A DNA stretch of 64,000 nucleotides, from contig JABWDB010000001.1 in NCBI GenBank assembly GCA_019614645.1, positions 17,401,501-17,465,500 on the forward strand, written 5' to 3'. Source of the stretch: Stratiolaelaps scimitus (taxonomy: Eukaryota; Arthropoda; Arachnida; Mesostigmata; Laelapidae). Each line of letters starts with the position of its first letter. Within the stretch, counting starts at the first letter, position 1. The notes under the pieces were generated by a model. That model was not told the origin of the DNA. It worked only from the letters and a program-made list of their open reading frames with translations, and did no database searches. This document shows, piece after piece, positions 12,958 to 24,360 of this stretch. The position numbers were made by a program, and so were the translations under genes.

Positions 12958-13169
12958 TTCATCAACGCTGATAGTATGCCAGGTCTCATCGCTCGCAGCA
13001 TGTTCATTGCATTTCTCGTAACGGCGATTTTCTTCTCCACGAAGCGTATGTAGCGTTCGAGCGTGTGGGGAACGTTGTCGCTCACGTCTGTGTCACAAAG
13101 CACGCAAATCATGCTAGCGGCGCAGTCGTATGTACCAATTCGTGTGTCACCATCCATTTCCAGTTCATG
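12958..13169 (-). CDS. candidate internal coding exon, unrecognised
   Basis: On the minus strand a good acceptor (pyrimidine-rich GTTTACTACAG, AG at 13170-13171) opens a frame that stays open for 212 bases to a perfect GTAAGT donor (plus-strand positions 12952-12957). Read through, the frame would hit TAA within the donor itself, which fits an exon-intron edge. The encoded peptide is well mixed, with acidic and cysteine residues early (YDCAASMICVLCDTD) and a basic amphipathic run later (ERYIRFVEKKIAVTRNAMNM). An in-frame ATG lies 51 bases upstream at 13218-13220, so a first exon is also possible. I do not recognise the family. The last exon base is A rather than the usual G, which weakens the donor slightly. 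Confidence 0.28.
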
Positions 13170-13842
13170 CTGTAGTAAACGCCGATGATCGAAGTACATC
13201 AATATGAGATTTGGGCTCATAGAATTGATTTGTTCTCAAATCATGCAACACATGTTTCAAAACAGGTGATTTTAAAAACGACGGGTATTTTCCCAAAACT
13301 GGAGAAAATTCGAGAAATAATGGGTTCTACATATGAGCTAACAGATGTCAAATCCATGCATTGAGCGTTGGTGTTTACGTGCATCTCATAGTGGTGGCAT
13401 ATACCTATGCAAGCGAACGAAAATGCTACCACCATTATAATTATTATCATTATATTTACGTTCACGTGTACAAGTGCGCATGCCTCTTCCGGGATCTTCC
13501 CAATTAAGTAAAAGCACTCGGAAATATAATATAATACATTTTGGCTGTCAACATTATTTTCGTAAGTCCAAGGCAATCATGCAGAAATGTTCACATACTC
13601 TGTCAGTCCAACGGAGATTAAATTGTGCAAAATCAAAGCGAAAATTGCAAGAGTCATCTTTCTGTCGGCAAGGAATGCTGTAGAAAATAATATGATACAC
13701 ATGAATCTTTTCGAGATAGGAGAAGTAACTGCGTTTCACAGCACATAGTCTTTCGTGATATCGTCGCTACGGCAACGCTGGGAGTTGTGCATTAGTGACA
13801 TTCTGTCATGTTTAATGTCATCCACAAATGCATAATGTCTTT

Positions 13843-13891
13843 CCTTCTCTCTCGCTCTCTCTCTGTATATATATATATATATCTATATATC
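13843..13891. repeat. (CT)n then (TA)n microsatellite
   Basis: A CT-rich tract at 13843-13864 runs directly into TA repeats at 13866-13891. Compound CT/TA arrays of this kind recur in the window, for example next to the second Tc3-like copy. Confidence 0.85.
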
Positions 13892-14095
13892 TGTGCAGGG
13901 AGGGAAAGAAAGAGGTATGTAATAAGCTTGGGAATATCCGAGCCTTGCGCTACGTGAGCGCAAATCGCAACTTAATATTTCACGTTTGTGTCGTATGTGA
14001 ATAATAGCCATATCGTAGTAACACCTCCATAACTGTCGTTGGCAGACTGATTAACTAAGGTCAGATTAACTGACGTTAGCTAGGTATATACATGC

Positions 14096-14240
14096 CTGCG
14101 GGCATGGCGTGGTGGACAAGGTAGGCAGTACCAAAAAGGGAGCTCTGTGGAGTCTAAGGTTCAAATCTGAGTGGAGTCATATTTACTCTTATGGGCAGTA
14201 TCTCCGCAATAAGATTTGCTAAGTAGTAGTGGCAACTAAT
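14096..14240 (+). mobile_element. tRNA-like SINE (type 3), low confidence
   Basis: A box A-like TGGCGTGGTGG (14105-14115) lies about 43 bases before a box B-like GGTTCAAATCT (14158-14168), the spacing of a tRNA promoter with a lengthened arm. The box A is nearly the same as that of SINE-1, while the body downstream is different. No acceptor stem pairs, so it is not a functional tRNA gene. No poly(A) tail or clear target duplication is seen, so boundaries are estimates. Confidence 0.35.
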
Positions 14241-15515
14241 GTGGTCTGAGGCACAGCTGCACTGTGCAGAAAGGAAGGCACCGTACACCCCCTGTATGCG
14301 TCATAAATACTGCATGTTTACATACAGACACCCTATTGACCACAGTAGTTATTCACAAACGGGAAATGGATAGAGGTCCTGAGAGAAAGTCTGCTCTTGA
14401 AAAAATTTAGAGAGAATGTGAAGTAGCTGAAGTGTTTGGTTACGAAATGACTCTTACCTTGAGTTGTCACAGATCAAATGTTTTCGACGGTGACCATGCA
14501 TTGTATTCATTGCACATGTGACCAAGAACCTTGTCACACTTAAGAGGGAAGCATACAATTTTCTCCATGCAATTTTCTCACTTGCCCGATTTTGCTCGCT
14601 AGGTAAACTTGTTCGTTGTCGGCCATTCCAAGAAAGCTGCTAAAATCTCGACGGGTAATTTTGGCATCCGCTTTGTGTTAATGCATATTCTACAAACAAT
14701 TCAGCAATACATACGAACAAGTGTGACAATATCGTTAACTGCTGCAGGCCCAGTTTTTTTCCGAGATCAGCTGCGGAAGATCTGTACTTGTCTCTTTTTT
14801 TGTTTTTCGACGAGTGCTCTTTCAACAGATTTCGCCATTTGCTCTTCGAAGCCCGTTACAACAGTTGCTATATAACGCTTCAGAAGTTATGTTTTGCGTC
14901 TACCTGTGAGTCAGATAATTTGAGAGAAGATTATTCAAGCAGACGATTGTACGCTGATATCTCTGGTGGAGATTGGCATTCTGGAGGCATCCTAGCCTGG
15001 AGAACATAATGATCGTCGGCGTAATTCTGGGACTCTGTTCTGTCAGTGGATGCGACGGCTGTTTGCTACGATCGCGAGGTATGAGCCAAGCTCGTGGATG
15101 AGCCGTCGGTGGCCTGCACGGAGGGGTAATCTTATTTGACTCTTGTTCCGCATTTACTATGTTACTCAATGATTTGCACGCAAACTGCTTGGCGGGCTAC
15201 TTCGAGCCGCTGTTGCGGTTTCCGGCTTGCGGCAGAATGCTTGGAGTGGAAGCGCTCCAAGGTTCGCTGGACATTCCCATCATGGATGGAGGCAGGTTTT
15301 CGATTCTTCCTAGAAGCAGGAAGTGGCTCCTCGAATATATCCTGGTGAATATGAGGTCCTTGGGGGACTTGATAGATTCGATTTGTTGAGACCAGTGGGG
15401 CACACATTGGTGATGTGAGGACAAATTGACGCTTTGCCACCTGTTAGAATCGTACGTTGTTAGACCGAAAAGCGGGACTACCCGAGAGAGTTGGTCTTAG
15501 TCAGTGAGCCCTGTC
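14241..15515. other. unassigned DNA
   Basis: Both strands carry short open frames around 14600-14900 and 15136-15440, overlapping on opposite strands, without motifs. Nothing else is evident. Confidence 0.45.
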
Positions 15516-15687
15516 GAGCCCTGTGGCGTGCTGCATTCGTACGCGTCTTGCAATGGGGGCAGGCACGTAGGTACACCTGTTCGATCCCCACCGTTGCATA
15601 TTTGCATTTACAGGTTCATTTTATATAGCAACGCAAAAGCAATACCGTGGACGTTAAATGACGGCTAAGAATCAACCGGAAAACATT
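15516..15687 (+). mobile_element. SINE-1 copy (tRNA-derived retroposon)
   Basis: The copy aligns along its length with 40998-41183: a head starting GAGCCCTGTGGC, a box B region CTGTTCGATCCCCACCGTTG, the CATATTTGCATTTA spacer and the 3' block ACCGTGGACGTTAAATG, ending CCGGAAAACATT. Box B is slightly decayed (CTGTTCGATCC). TTAGTC occurs on both sides (about 15497 and about 15686) and may be a remnant target duplication. It is followed within 90 bases by a second copy in the same orientation. Confidence 0.65.
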
Positions 15688-15767
15688 AGTCTCGAGCCTG
15701 CTGGTGTATTCCCGTGCTTGTCCATATCTATCGCAAGGGCAATAGGGGCCCTTTTAACAGTGCATCT

Positions 15768-15944
15768 ACATGGTGCGCGTTGGCGGTTGATTGTCTTGAC
15801 CGAATGGGTAGTTGCTGAGTGCTCAATACTGTCCTACGGGCTCGATCCGCACCGTTGCACATTTGCATTTAAAGGAGTTGTCCGTCTTACGAAGCAATGC
15901 CGAAAGCAGTTGTACCGTGGACATTAAAAGTTGGCCATAAGTCA

Positions 15945-15946
<2 letters not shown>
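15768..15946 (+). mobile_element. SINE-1 copy abutting a (TA)n array
   Basis: The body from box B (GGGCTCGATCC, 15838-15848) through CACATTTGCATTTAAAGG, CGAAAGCAGTTGTACCGTGG and TTGGCCATAAGTCAGC matches the family closely. The head upstream of 15836 is less certain and may be diverged. The element stops at GTCAGC, losing the usual CCGAAAACC end, exactly where a (TA)n array begins at 15947. Confidence 0.6.

Positions 15947-15979
<33 letters not shown>
15947..15979. repeat. (TA)n microsatellite
   Basis: About 16 TA units directly at the truncated 3' end of a SINE-1 copy. Confidence 0.9.
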
Positions 15980-15981
<2 letters not shown>

Positions 15982-17708
15982 GTGCATATTTGCAAGGTTA
16001 CCATCTTCATTTTCCTTACATTAGAGTCGGACTCCCAGCTGATGTTCACGTGTACGTCAATATACGATTTTTAGTGGGCCCCAAACGCTGTAAGAAGACA
16101 AGTACATAATAAGGGCACAGAAAATACAGCGAGAATATTTCGGTCTGCGCTGTGCGTAGAAATCTCATCTCTTATTCAAACAAATATCGGCACAACTGAC
16201 ATACATTTAAAGTTCATACATAACTGAGCAATCTGGGACTCGTTCATTATTCCTCCGATGATCATGCGTACATTTAATGCTCCGTTGACTTGGCTCCTTA
16301 TTGTGGCAATAATTTTACCAAGTTATCTGGACACAAATAACTAAGGTATGAATTCCGTATGTACAGACGTGCACCCGGCAGCCCAATCCCAATCTGTGTC
16401 TTCCAGTACAATCATGAAGACATGCCTGGTCTCGCTAACTTTCAGCCGTGCACAGCGAAGTATTTCAGCAAAGTACGACTGTGGTTACGCCGGGGACAAT
16501 TAAGTTACCATCAGGGTAGTGCTTAACATGCCTTCACCCGCGGTTATGTACGTCAGATGCATGCAGACAAATGGCAGAACGCACACTGCATCATCTCCGC
16601 TGTCAGGCACAACCGACAATCTCGCATGATCATATGCGCGTGTTCAATGCTTTAATCGGCCATCACCGCCACCGTAATATCATGGTCACATTAGACGTCT
16701 GTCTGTCCAAGACACTTCGGACTGAATGACATAGCTTTCAGGCCATTACAACGGGATAATCAGATTTGTTCCGCGAAGAAACAAGCTATAAGGGCGATTC
16801 TAGCCATAATAGCTCCACAGGAGGCCCCGACTGATTTCATTTACGGCGTTACACTATATATAGAACAGGAACGCCGTGGTCTGGTCAATCTTAGGCCCTT
16901 GTTATCGCTGTGTCTGGGGCACGTAGGCCTGCCGTAGGCTGTTAGGGACAATCACGATATTGCGTTCTTGGGGATCCTTAGGGACGTTTCGGCGAGTAGT
17001 ACAAGGACAGTTCGGAAGATTGAGTCATCGGCAAGAGAGAAAAAACGCCGATGGGTCCAGCAAACAACCCCGCAATGGGAAATGTGGCATTATAAAGGAT
17101 CCCGCAGGAAAATTGTCTTAAACGACACTACCCTAAGTTCACCCTTGGACTCTTCTTGAATATATGAGTAACGAACTTCTTGCAAACGTCACACAGCGAC
17201 TTTCGGGTGATTTTTTCCCGTATAAGTCGTCTCTGCATGGTACGTTATCTTCGAGTAGCGAGGTAGATAATGATTGCTTCGCATAGTAAAGTAAATGTGT
17301 ACTAGTAAATGTATATTTGGCAAAACCAGTTGTTCTCATAGCATTGCCATATATGCTACCCGAAGCTTACCAGCATGCTAAACCGCTAGTCTTGCTGATT
17401 ACCGAGGAAATCCATTTTAGTTTCCAGACGTGTTCCAGCATCTTTGGATGCGCGTTGAGCGAGAAGCACGTGGCGTGAGGTGATGAGCATTGTGTTAACT
17501 TGATATTTATGTGAGCAAGATAACACGAATTTGTTGCTAGTTTAACTCTGTTACAGGGTAATTATATTTTCACGACAAAGTTTCTAAATAGTTACGTGTT
17601 GTTGCTTGGGGGGGGGGATGGGATATTTAACGTTCCAGCGAGCAGGAGCGAAGTGAAGTGGAGCTTCGTAGGGCTTTGCAAGCTTCTTCAAACATCATAT
17701 CTTTACAG
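15980..17708. other. unassigned DNA
   Basis: No gene or repeat is recognised. A G homopolymer of 10 lies at 17608-17617. The last 20 bases (CATCATATCTTTACAG ending at 17708) form a good splice acceptor for the candidate exon that follows. Confidence 0.45.
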
Positions 17709-18125
17709 AGGAGAAGTCGAAGATGCATGTGCTGAATATGCTTAAAATAGCACTATTATTTATAGCATCTGCCATTGCCAACGTTGGTGTGTACACTCCA
17801 TATCGCCATAGTCTAAATAGGTCTAGTTCTCGAGCCCAACCGCTGCAATCCCCTGTGACGAACACCGCTGCCAGGCGTCGTTTCATAGCCGCTGGACATA
17901 ACGAACGCAACGAATACCAGGAGAATGACATCGTATCGCCGCAGAGCGGACGGCCCGTCATATGATTGGAACGTTCTATAGGGCCACGATGACGGGGTGG
18001 ATTCAATGCTAGGTTCATAATTTCTAAGTGCACATTGCAGAAACGAAGGGTATGGCTAATTTTGACCCACTATTCAATAACAGCAAAATGTGTATGGGTC
18101 TAATAAACGAGGTATATACGAACAA
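17709..18125 (+). CDS. candidate terminal exon encoding a small secreted peptide; coding part 17723-17965
   Basis: A strong splice acceptor (TATCTTTACAG, AG at 17707-17708) is followed 14 bases later by ATG at 17723 and an 80-residue frame. Residues 6-22 (MLKIALLFIASAIANVG) form a classical signal peptide, with likely cleavage after the AIA or ANV segment. The mature part is polar and basic, with an RRR site at residues 51-53 that could be a proprotein-convertase cut. It has no cysteines and ends GRPVI. AATAAA lies at 18102-18107, about 137 bases after the TGA, a plausible 3' UTR length. Codon use is balanced and protein-like. The product could be a secreted, cuticle-associated or neuropeptide-like precursor, but I recognise no family. 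No upstream exon was identified. An antisense frame (17695-18033) overlaps and looks less protein-like. Confidence 0.4.
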
Positions 18126-18732
18126 CAAGGGTGGTTCTGTTCAACCGTCTCTCTGCCTGTTGCGTTTGCTGTGTTTCGCCGTATTATAGCACCACACACG
18201 TCGCCTTTCACCCGACCAGCCCGCGTAGCAACGCCACCAACGCGGAGCACAGTGAGTATCCCAGAAGCCCAACAGAGCAACATTAGATTTCATAATTTAA
18301 TCATCGGCCCGTGAGACGCTGACTTTGGATCCGGGGCGTGCCGCCTCGTCATGTTGCCCATACGCAGCAGATACTGTATAGTTGTATGTCTCTCCAAATG
18401 CCCTTGACGTTGGGAGAAAGCTATGCAGAACACAATCCGAGCCGAGACAACTCACCACTTCAAGTTCGCTTAGCAAAGCTGCTACCTCGTCGGATTGGAA
18501 AAGCCCGTCAGGAGAAGCTCAAATTTTCGCCTGCTTGCATTTACATAACAATGTCGAGTGTCGCTAATTTCGTTTCTACGCCTCGATACTACAATGCCAG
18601 GCCCGTTCATTCAACAGGGACGATCTGCCCAAAGGCCGAGACTAAAGGCGACCTTCTATACGGCGGCCGCAATCACTTAGCTATAGTCGTCGTGGTATTA
18701 ACATTAAAGTGACACGGCACTGCGTCACGTTT

Positions 18733-19233
18733 TTACGCCTTAGTCTGTTCTGATGGTCTGGTGTTTAAATTTTCGGTGTATCTGAATACGCTTATATCAT
18801 ACTCGAACACACCCCTCATTGTATTATGTCCAGTTATAGTCTGTGTACTTGTGGGCACGGCCCACATAAATGAGTGGCCTGTTATACAAAAGGCACTGAA
18901 CAGCTTCTTTGTATTGTACAATATCCGCCATTTAATGTGCTGCGTGCTGGGTGTAGGATTAACGTCCTCGGCAACGGCCAGCTCGTCAATGGGCTCTTTG
19001 TCATATGGCAATAAGATACCATACACGCCCGGTTGTCCATTGTCGCTGCTGCCTAGCAAATACTTACACCGTGTGATATATATATGGCGACTGATACGTG
19101 CCAACACCACGGCTGCGTCATATAACCTGCTGATACATATGACATGCTGATACATATTCGATATATTGCGATTGTCTCCGTTCAGGAACGGGACGAACGA
19201 TATTGATTCGGCAAATATTCCGCAATGCGACAT
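18733..19233 (-). CDS. unrecognised 166-residue ORF
   Basis: This is one of the longest ATG-to-stop frames in the window free of low-complexity sequence. The protein is evenly composed and contains GVYGILLPYDKEPIDELAV and NMYQHVICISRLYDAAVVLA. No signal peptide, transmembrane helix or catalytic motif is evident. The opposite strand is open for about 130 codons (18761-19150), as happens when stop-poor DNA is read both ways. I see no polyadenylation signal in the first 60 bases after the stop and no clear promoter. It could be a single-exon gene, a retrogene or chance. Confidence 0.25.
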   Translation of the reverse strand: MSHCGIFAESISFVPFLNGDNRNISNMYQHVICISRLYDAAVVLARISRHIYITRCKYLLGSSDNGQPGVYGILLPYDKEPIDELAVAEDVNPTPSTQHIKWRILYNTKKLFSAFCITGHSFMWAVPTSTQTITGHNTMRGVFEYDISVFRYTENLNTRPSEQTKA

Positions 19234-20743
19234 TAGGCGCTTCTCCTAGCTCAACGCTCTTAAAGGTCCACTATTGATATGATCGAATGTATGGAACAAC
19301 TTTTTTTCATGTGTATGTCTAATGATTAGTAATATAAACTTTCATAACGGAATAACTAGACAAACTTTAAAAAAACACCCAAAATAAAAAAAACCCAGGA
19401 GTTCTGTAAAACAAATTTTATTAAATCCCTATATGATGACGATTAACGTACATTGTAATCAGGCAGCGCAAACAAATATTTGCCACAGAGCGAATTATCG
19501 GTTAATTATTAATTATTATTAGCACATTAACCCAAACTGTTTTCGTTAACTCCTCGAGAGCACCGTCCCTAAAAGTTGAGACAGCTGAACCTTCTCTAGC
19601 GATTAGCGCGCATCAGAGTGCACCACTGCTTACCCACCCGATGGTGTGTACAAGTGGAAACCTTATATTGAAGCCTCATTAAAGGTAACGGTTCGAATAT
19701 CGACGAACACACATATCCACCCTAGTACTAATAGTTATACATTGTTGCCTTTTCTATTCGATATTTACAGTGTGTCGTTTGCATCTCGAGAGGTTGCTGG
19801 ATTTTTCAGCATCTCGCGAAAATAGACTATTTACCTCACTTGAGTCACAACTACGTGTTGTTTTTCTTGTTTTGGATAAATGGCTTCCTTTTCACTGGGT
19901 TTGGTAAACTGAATTAATATCTTAGCCAACGTTAGATTTGAGCCAATTTTACATTCTGTTATAGGACACTTTGGAGTATTGACAATAGATAGTCAGTCTT
20001 TCATGAGGTTTCGCCTCTCGTTAATGAATGAAGTGCTCTGCGGTCGTGGAATTTCTGAGCGCTACTCGCCGGGAAAACGGTTTGATTATACGGCAGAGGT
20101 CGGACAGTCCTCTGCACCCTTTCATGGGTCAGTTTTTCTTTGGGCCTGCCTTACTTAGATCTTTCAGCGCTCACCTGGGACTCATTGTGTTTCCTCGGTG
20201 ACTGGTTATACGCAGCTGGTACTACCCTACGTGGTTTCTCCACAACGGCGCACGTGACCAACATAATCTATTATAGATACGTGCTGATGTTGCTATTCAG
20301 TGACCAATTCCGAGAAGAGGTGCTCACGGAACTTACCTCCACATAAACGTTTGATAGTACCTGTTGCGAGGGAATCTGTTTTCGATTGCGGCCGAACACG
20401 AGGTTATGCGGCATATCATCCGGGGGGGATTTCGCTCAGCCATAACGACCCAGAGTTGATTCCTCTGTTGCATTTGGGGAGCGCGGCAGCGAAACGCGCT
20501 GATATGCAATGGCCGGGTTTATGCAGCAACACATTTTGACAGTGTATTATCACTGTATTATCATGATTGTAATATCAGTCGCGTGAGCACCTACACTGCA
20601 CGCACTGGTGGACTACGAAATTTAAACGTTTGATAGAAAAACTTAAAACATATTTTAAATATAGCTCACCTCTCTTTCGCCGATTGCGGAAATGAAAACG
20701 ACCCAAATTATTGTCGCTGTATCAGCTCTCGAGGATTGTGCAG
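19234..20743. other. unassigned AT-rich DNA
   Basis: A-rich tracts lie near 19368-19395. There are no recognisable genes or interspersed repeats. Confidence 0.45.
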
Positions 20744-20770
20744 ATATATATATATATATATATATATATA
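20744..20770. repeat. (TA)n microsatellite
   Basis: About 13 AT units, not flanked by an inverted repeat. Confidence 0.9.
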
Positions 20771-22558
20771 CCATGCGCCAGAGATGCGGAAGTAGCACAT
20801 AGCTTCGAGAGACGGCACAAAGCTTGAATTTGTCGAAAGGACCTTCTTTCTGCAGGTCCACAGTGAACTGTGGTTGCTTTTGAATTGGCCAACATCAAGT
20901 CAACTCACGCGAAGTCTAACGACGTGACTTGCCGCAAAGTGTCGCTCGTAAATGGATGCGTGATGTACAGAACGCAGGCGAACGAATCTTCATCGTTCAC
21001 AAGTTTAAAAATAAGATTGAGCATCGGTGCCCCTGCGACATAGATGGATGACACTGGAAGATTTGCGATAACCTTCGACTGATGGCGGATGCAACGAGGG
21101 ACAAACAACGATATATTGTGTACGTACAAACAAGGTTTCGTCCACCCTTGGTTCAATTCAAATAAAACCAAAGAGCCCATCGAGACCTAAATGTAGACAT
21201 CGAGTTCTGCAACGAATCGTGATTCGGCGGAGACCGCCCGCATAAATCTGCTACGTATTCACATAAAGGGCGAAGTCGAAACTTTCTCTACTCGGTGAAT
21301 CTCACTCTGAAGATCTGCAGTAAAAACTTCTCTCTCTCTGGCTTAAAAACTTTTTATGGCTAAATACAAAAACGTCATACGAGAAATGTCACTCACTCGG
21401 ATTAATTATATGATAGGTTAGGCATAGGAAAGATGATGAATGCTATTACTCTTCTAACCAGAAACATACTCAGATCCTAATCATTGACCAAGATCCGCCC
21501 TGATCTATACGCCGAAGCCGTCTGCGCTATACGCGGGTGCAGAGGAGACTGGCCCAGGCAAATATCTCGGTGCCGGTGGATGAAATATTAAAATCGCACT
21601 GGCCAGTAGGGAAACAAGACGTGCTTGTGCGCTAACGAGAAGAAACTAATTAACGAGTTGTAGAATATCTGTGCGAAGGTCAAATAAGTTTCTATCTCCA
21701 TTCGCATATAGGGTTATAAGTAGTCAATCACTTCGTGGAACAAAGCAACAGGTCATAATTATTTTGGCGAATAGGGGAGGTAGGTTTCTAAGCCGAATTA
21801 CGTATGTTGCCATACATACATGTATGTGTTACGGAGTATGTCCTTGAAGATAATGTTAGTCAGGTAGCTTCTAGCTAAGCTTGGTAACAGCGTTTCCAAC
21901 TAACGCATTACCAGCTAAATGTGGGCTTGTGGACATCTTCTATTGAACTAGCTTGGGAGAGGATCATCTACGTAGATAGCACACGCTGAAGTTTGCGCCA
22001 TTGTGTGGTTATCATCGCAAGGTAAATGTATATTTGGATGACCACGTTGAGGCTAGAACGACAACTTCAATCGGGCCTTGTTTGTTGTTACAAAGCACGT
22101 GCACTCAAGCTGCATGATAACAGTGATCTGCGGACACAGGTATAGACAGATTGAATATTAACCGCCCATTGAAACGGGTTCTAATCTTGGACCGCAGGAG
22201 CTGCAATAGGGGAAAAAAACTTTAATAATCGATCACACATCGAAATAGCTTTGTCTCGTTCTGATATGCCTGACAGCGGTTACCATTTTTTTTTCAGTTC
22301 ACAACACGTATCAGCTTCTTAACTCGCGATATGGTCGTTCCGGCTTTCCGGTTCACGTTGCATATATTTATATAATATATAATATCTGATACAATATCTG
22401 ATACACCCCCGCAATCTGATACACCCCTCTCTAACGCCCTATGAATAGCCATAGATTTCATCCCGAGTAGCTGAAACGTAATATGTCGGCTTAGGCATGT
22501 CCGGAAGTTTGTTCGCCCCTTGCGACGCGTGCGTTTCGCTCCTATGTGATAAACTATA
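20771..22558. other. unassigned DNA
   Basis: No supported gene. ATCTGATAC occurs three times at 22384, 22396 and 22414, a small irregular tandem repeat next to a TATATTTATATAATATATAATAT-type stretch. Confidence 0.45.
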
Positions 22559-22662
22559 GTAAAGGTAAGGTAAAGCTTTACTGCAGTATCACGTAGCAGG
22601 GCTCGAACCAGCGGCGTTGGCCTGTCACAGCCAGCGACTTAGCCGTCCGAGACACCGCGCAG
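22559..22662 (-). mobile_element. tRNA-derived SINE (type 2) with CTTTAC-type tail
   Basis: Read on the minus strand, the head runs from GCGCGGTGTCTCGGACGGC through a perfect box B GGTTCGAGCCC (plus positions 22599-22609). It ends in a 3' tail, GTAAAGCTTTACCTTACC plus TTTAC. No acceptor-stem pairing or CCA-like end is present and the body continues past the T-arm, so it is a SINE rather than a tRNA gene. Its tail resembles the tails of the repeats at 25218-25276 and 32047-32108, which suggests a shared LINE partner. No clear target duplication is visible. Confidence 0.55.
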
Positions 22663-24087
22663 ACGCTTTCGTCATCGTCAGATTACTCCGTCTACCGGTT
22701 TTCGATAGCGAACGCATCATTGAATACTAACTACGTCTGTGATACTTCACAGTATATTACGTATATTAATATGTAACAGGGACATCATCATCATAATTCG
22801 ATTTAGCCTCTGCTCACGAATGTCTATAGCAGCCAACCTCCCCCTTCAACCGCCACGAACACGAAAAACGATGACAGTTCTCTCTCTCTCAAATCGGATT
22901 GAGACACATATCGCCCCCCTCCTCCATCGTTCCATTCACCGTCGACGCCGACGAGCGTCACCCGCTTGCGCGTACGGATATCTGAATGGGCCAGCTTCAC
23001 AGCGGAGCGCGTAACAGGCCACTCCTCGTTCACTCAACGCCTGCGGTCGTCGTCACCAGAGAAATAGTCTCGTTTACATCTATCTATCCATCTGTCTCAG
23101 CCTGTGAGTTCCCTTGGCGCCTCGCCAGCACTCGTGGGAAGCTCAACGAGCCACGAGGACCAACGAGAAAAAGACGATCAGGGACGAAGTGAGAGCGATG
23201 CGCTCGTCGGTCTCCCTTCTCCACCCGGGGGAACCGGGCCCGCGTAAAGGCGCCCGTCGCTTGAAGGCGAAGTGAAGCATTTGGGGATCAGTTTCCCGCT
23301 GAGAGGGAGCTTATGATCACTTTCTTGACTCGGGATGACTTAGATGGAAAGATTTTTGTCGTCGACACTTAATACCGGGGGCAGCGATTTATGATCGAGC
23401 GTAGCGTGACAGCTGGCACTGCCCGGGTCAGAATATGTCTCTGTATATATATATATATATATATATGTGTGTTTTTTATGTGTGATACTCTTATCCAGTA
23501 GCTTTCTGGGGCCACTTGAACTTCAGAAGAGACGCACTTGTGTAATGTATCTAGTGTCACAGAAGTACATTAAAATATCTGAGGACGTTATACAACGTAA
23601 TCGCTCTGTGGAACGCACGTGGCATGGTGGAGAATAAAAAAAATTGCTTCGTTTTCCTCAACATCGTACAATTTAAGCAATCTAATTCGAGCTCATTGCG
23701 CGAACTCAAATTTGCGCCAGCTGATTAGAATGGCATCATTATCATGGATATACAGCAGCCACGAGCGGCATGTACAATCTGACCGCTTTGTTGCTATTAT
23801 GCCGTATCGCTTCTGACTATTCGGCAAATATAAGCTACGAATCTGCTTTACGGGCTGTATTGCTGTGCAGGACAGGCAGTCTGATAAGCTCGAGTGTGAT
23901 TTCAGACCAAAGATATATTTTCAAAGATAAATGCGCGGCCAACGAGACCATTAAACGTTGAATACGTTCAATTCTCTAAGGTCGAACACAATTTCGATAA
24001 CAACAAGTTCGATGCGTCTCCACTCGTTAATGTCGTAGTCGCTGTTTGCGTTGCCGTTAAACATCGAGGGCAATCCGCTCGAATTGG
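22663..24087. other. unassigned DNA with a GC-rich patch and a (TA)n array
   Basis: A GC-richer patch at about 22840-23340 has open frames on both strands (22739-23014, 22986-23192, 22824-23033 minus) but no recognisable motif. A TA array lies at 23444-23466. It could hold an untranslated exon or regulatory DNA, but nothing decides this. Confidence 0.4.
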
Positions 24088-24360
24088 TTAGTGCTGCTGC
24101 TGGTGCTGCATTGTTTTCTTATCTATGTGGATACCGTTTGTAATGTAACCTTCCGTAACGGCATCTCGGACTCGCGAGGCAGATCGGTTGCGGGAATGTT
24201 TCCCGCGGAAGTCACCTAAGTAACTTTTTGTATCTGTCATCTGCTGTGGTTGAAACAGAAGTTGAATTTTGGATGCGGCTGCTCCTCGCACTCTCACATC
24301 GAGAGGAATGACTGCCGCTTTCGGCGGCCGTGCTTTTATAATAAAAAGCAAACTTTCCAC
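24088..24360 (-). CDS. unrecognised 90-residue ORF
   Basis: An ATG-initiated minus-strand frame with a basic, Ser/Arg-rich middle (KHSRNRSASRVRDAV) and a Gln/His end (MQHQQQH) encoded by a CAG run. No domain is recognised. Codon choice is unremarkable. It may be chance, or the start of a coding exon. Confidence 0.15.
   Translation of the reverse strand: MESLLFIIKARPPKAAVIPLDVRVRGAAASKIQLLFQPQQMTDTKSYLGDFRGKHSRNRSASRVRDAVTEGYITNGIHIDKKTMQHQQQH

Noticed and set aside
22590..22662. Possible tRNA gene on the minus strand (perfect GGTTCGAGCCC)
   Set aside because: No acceptor-stem pairing, and the body continues into a retroposon tail.
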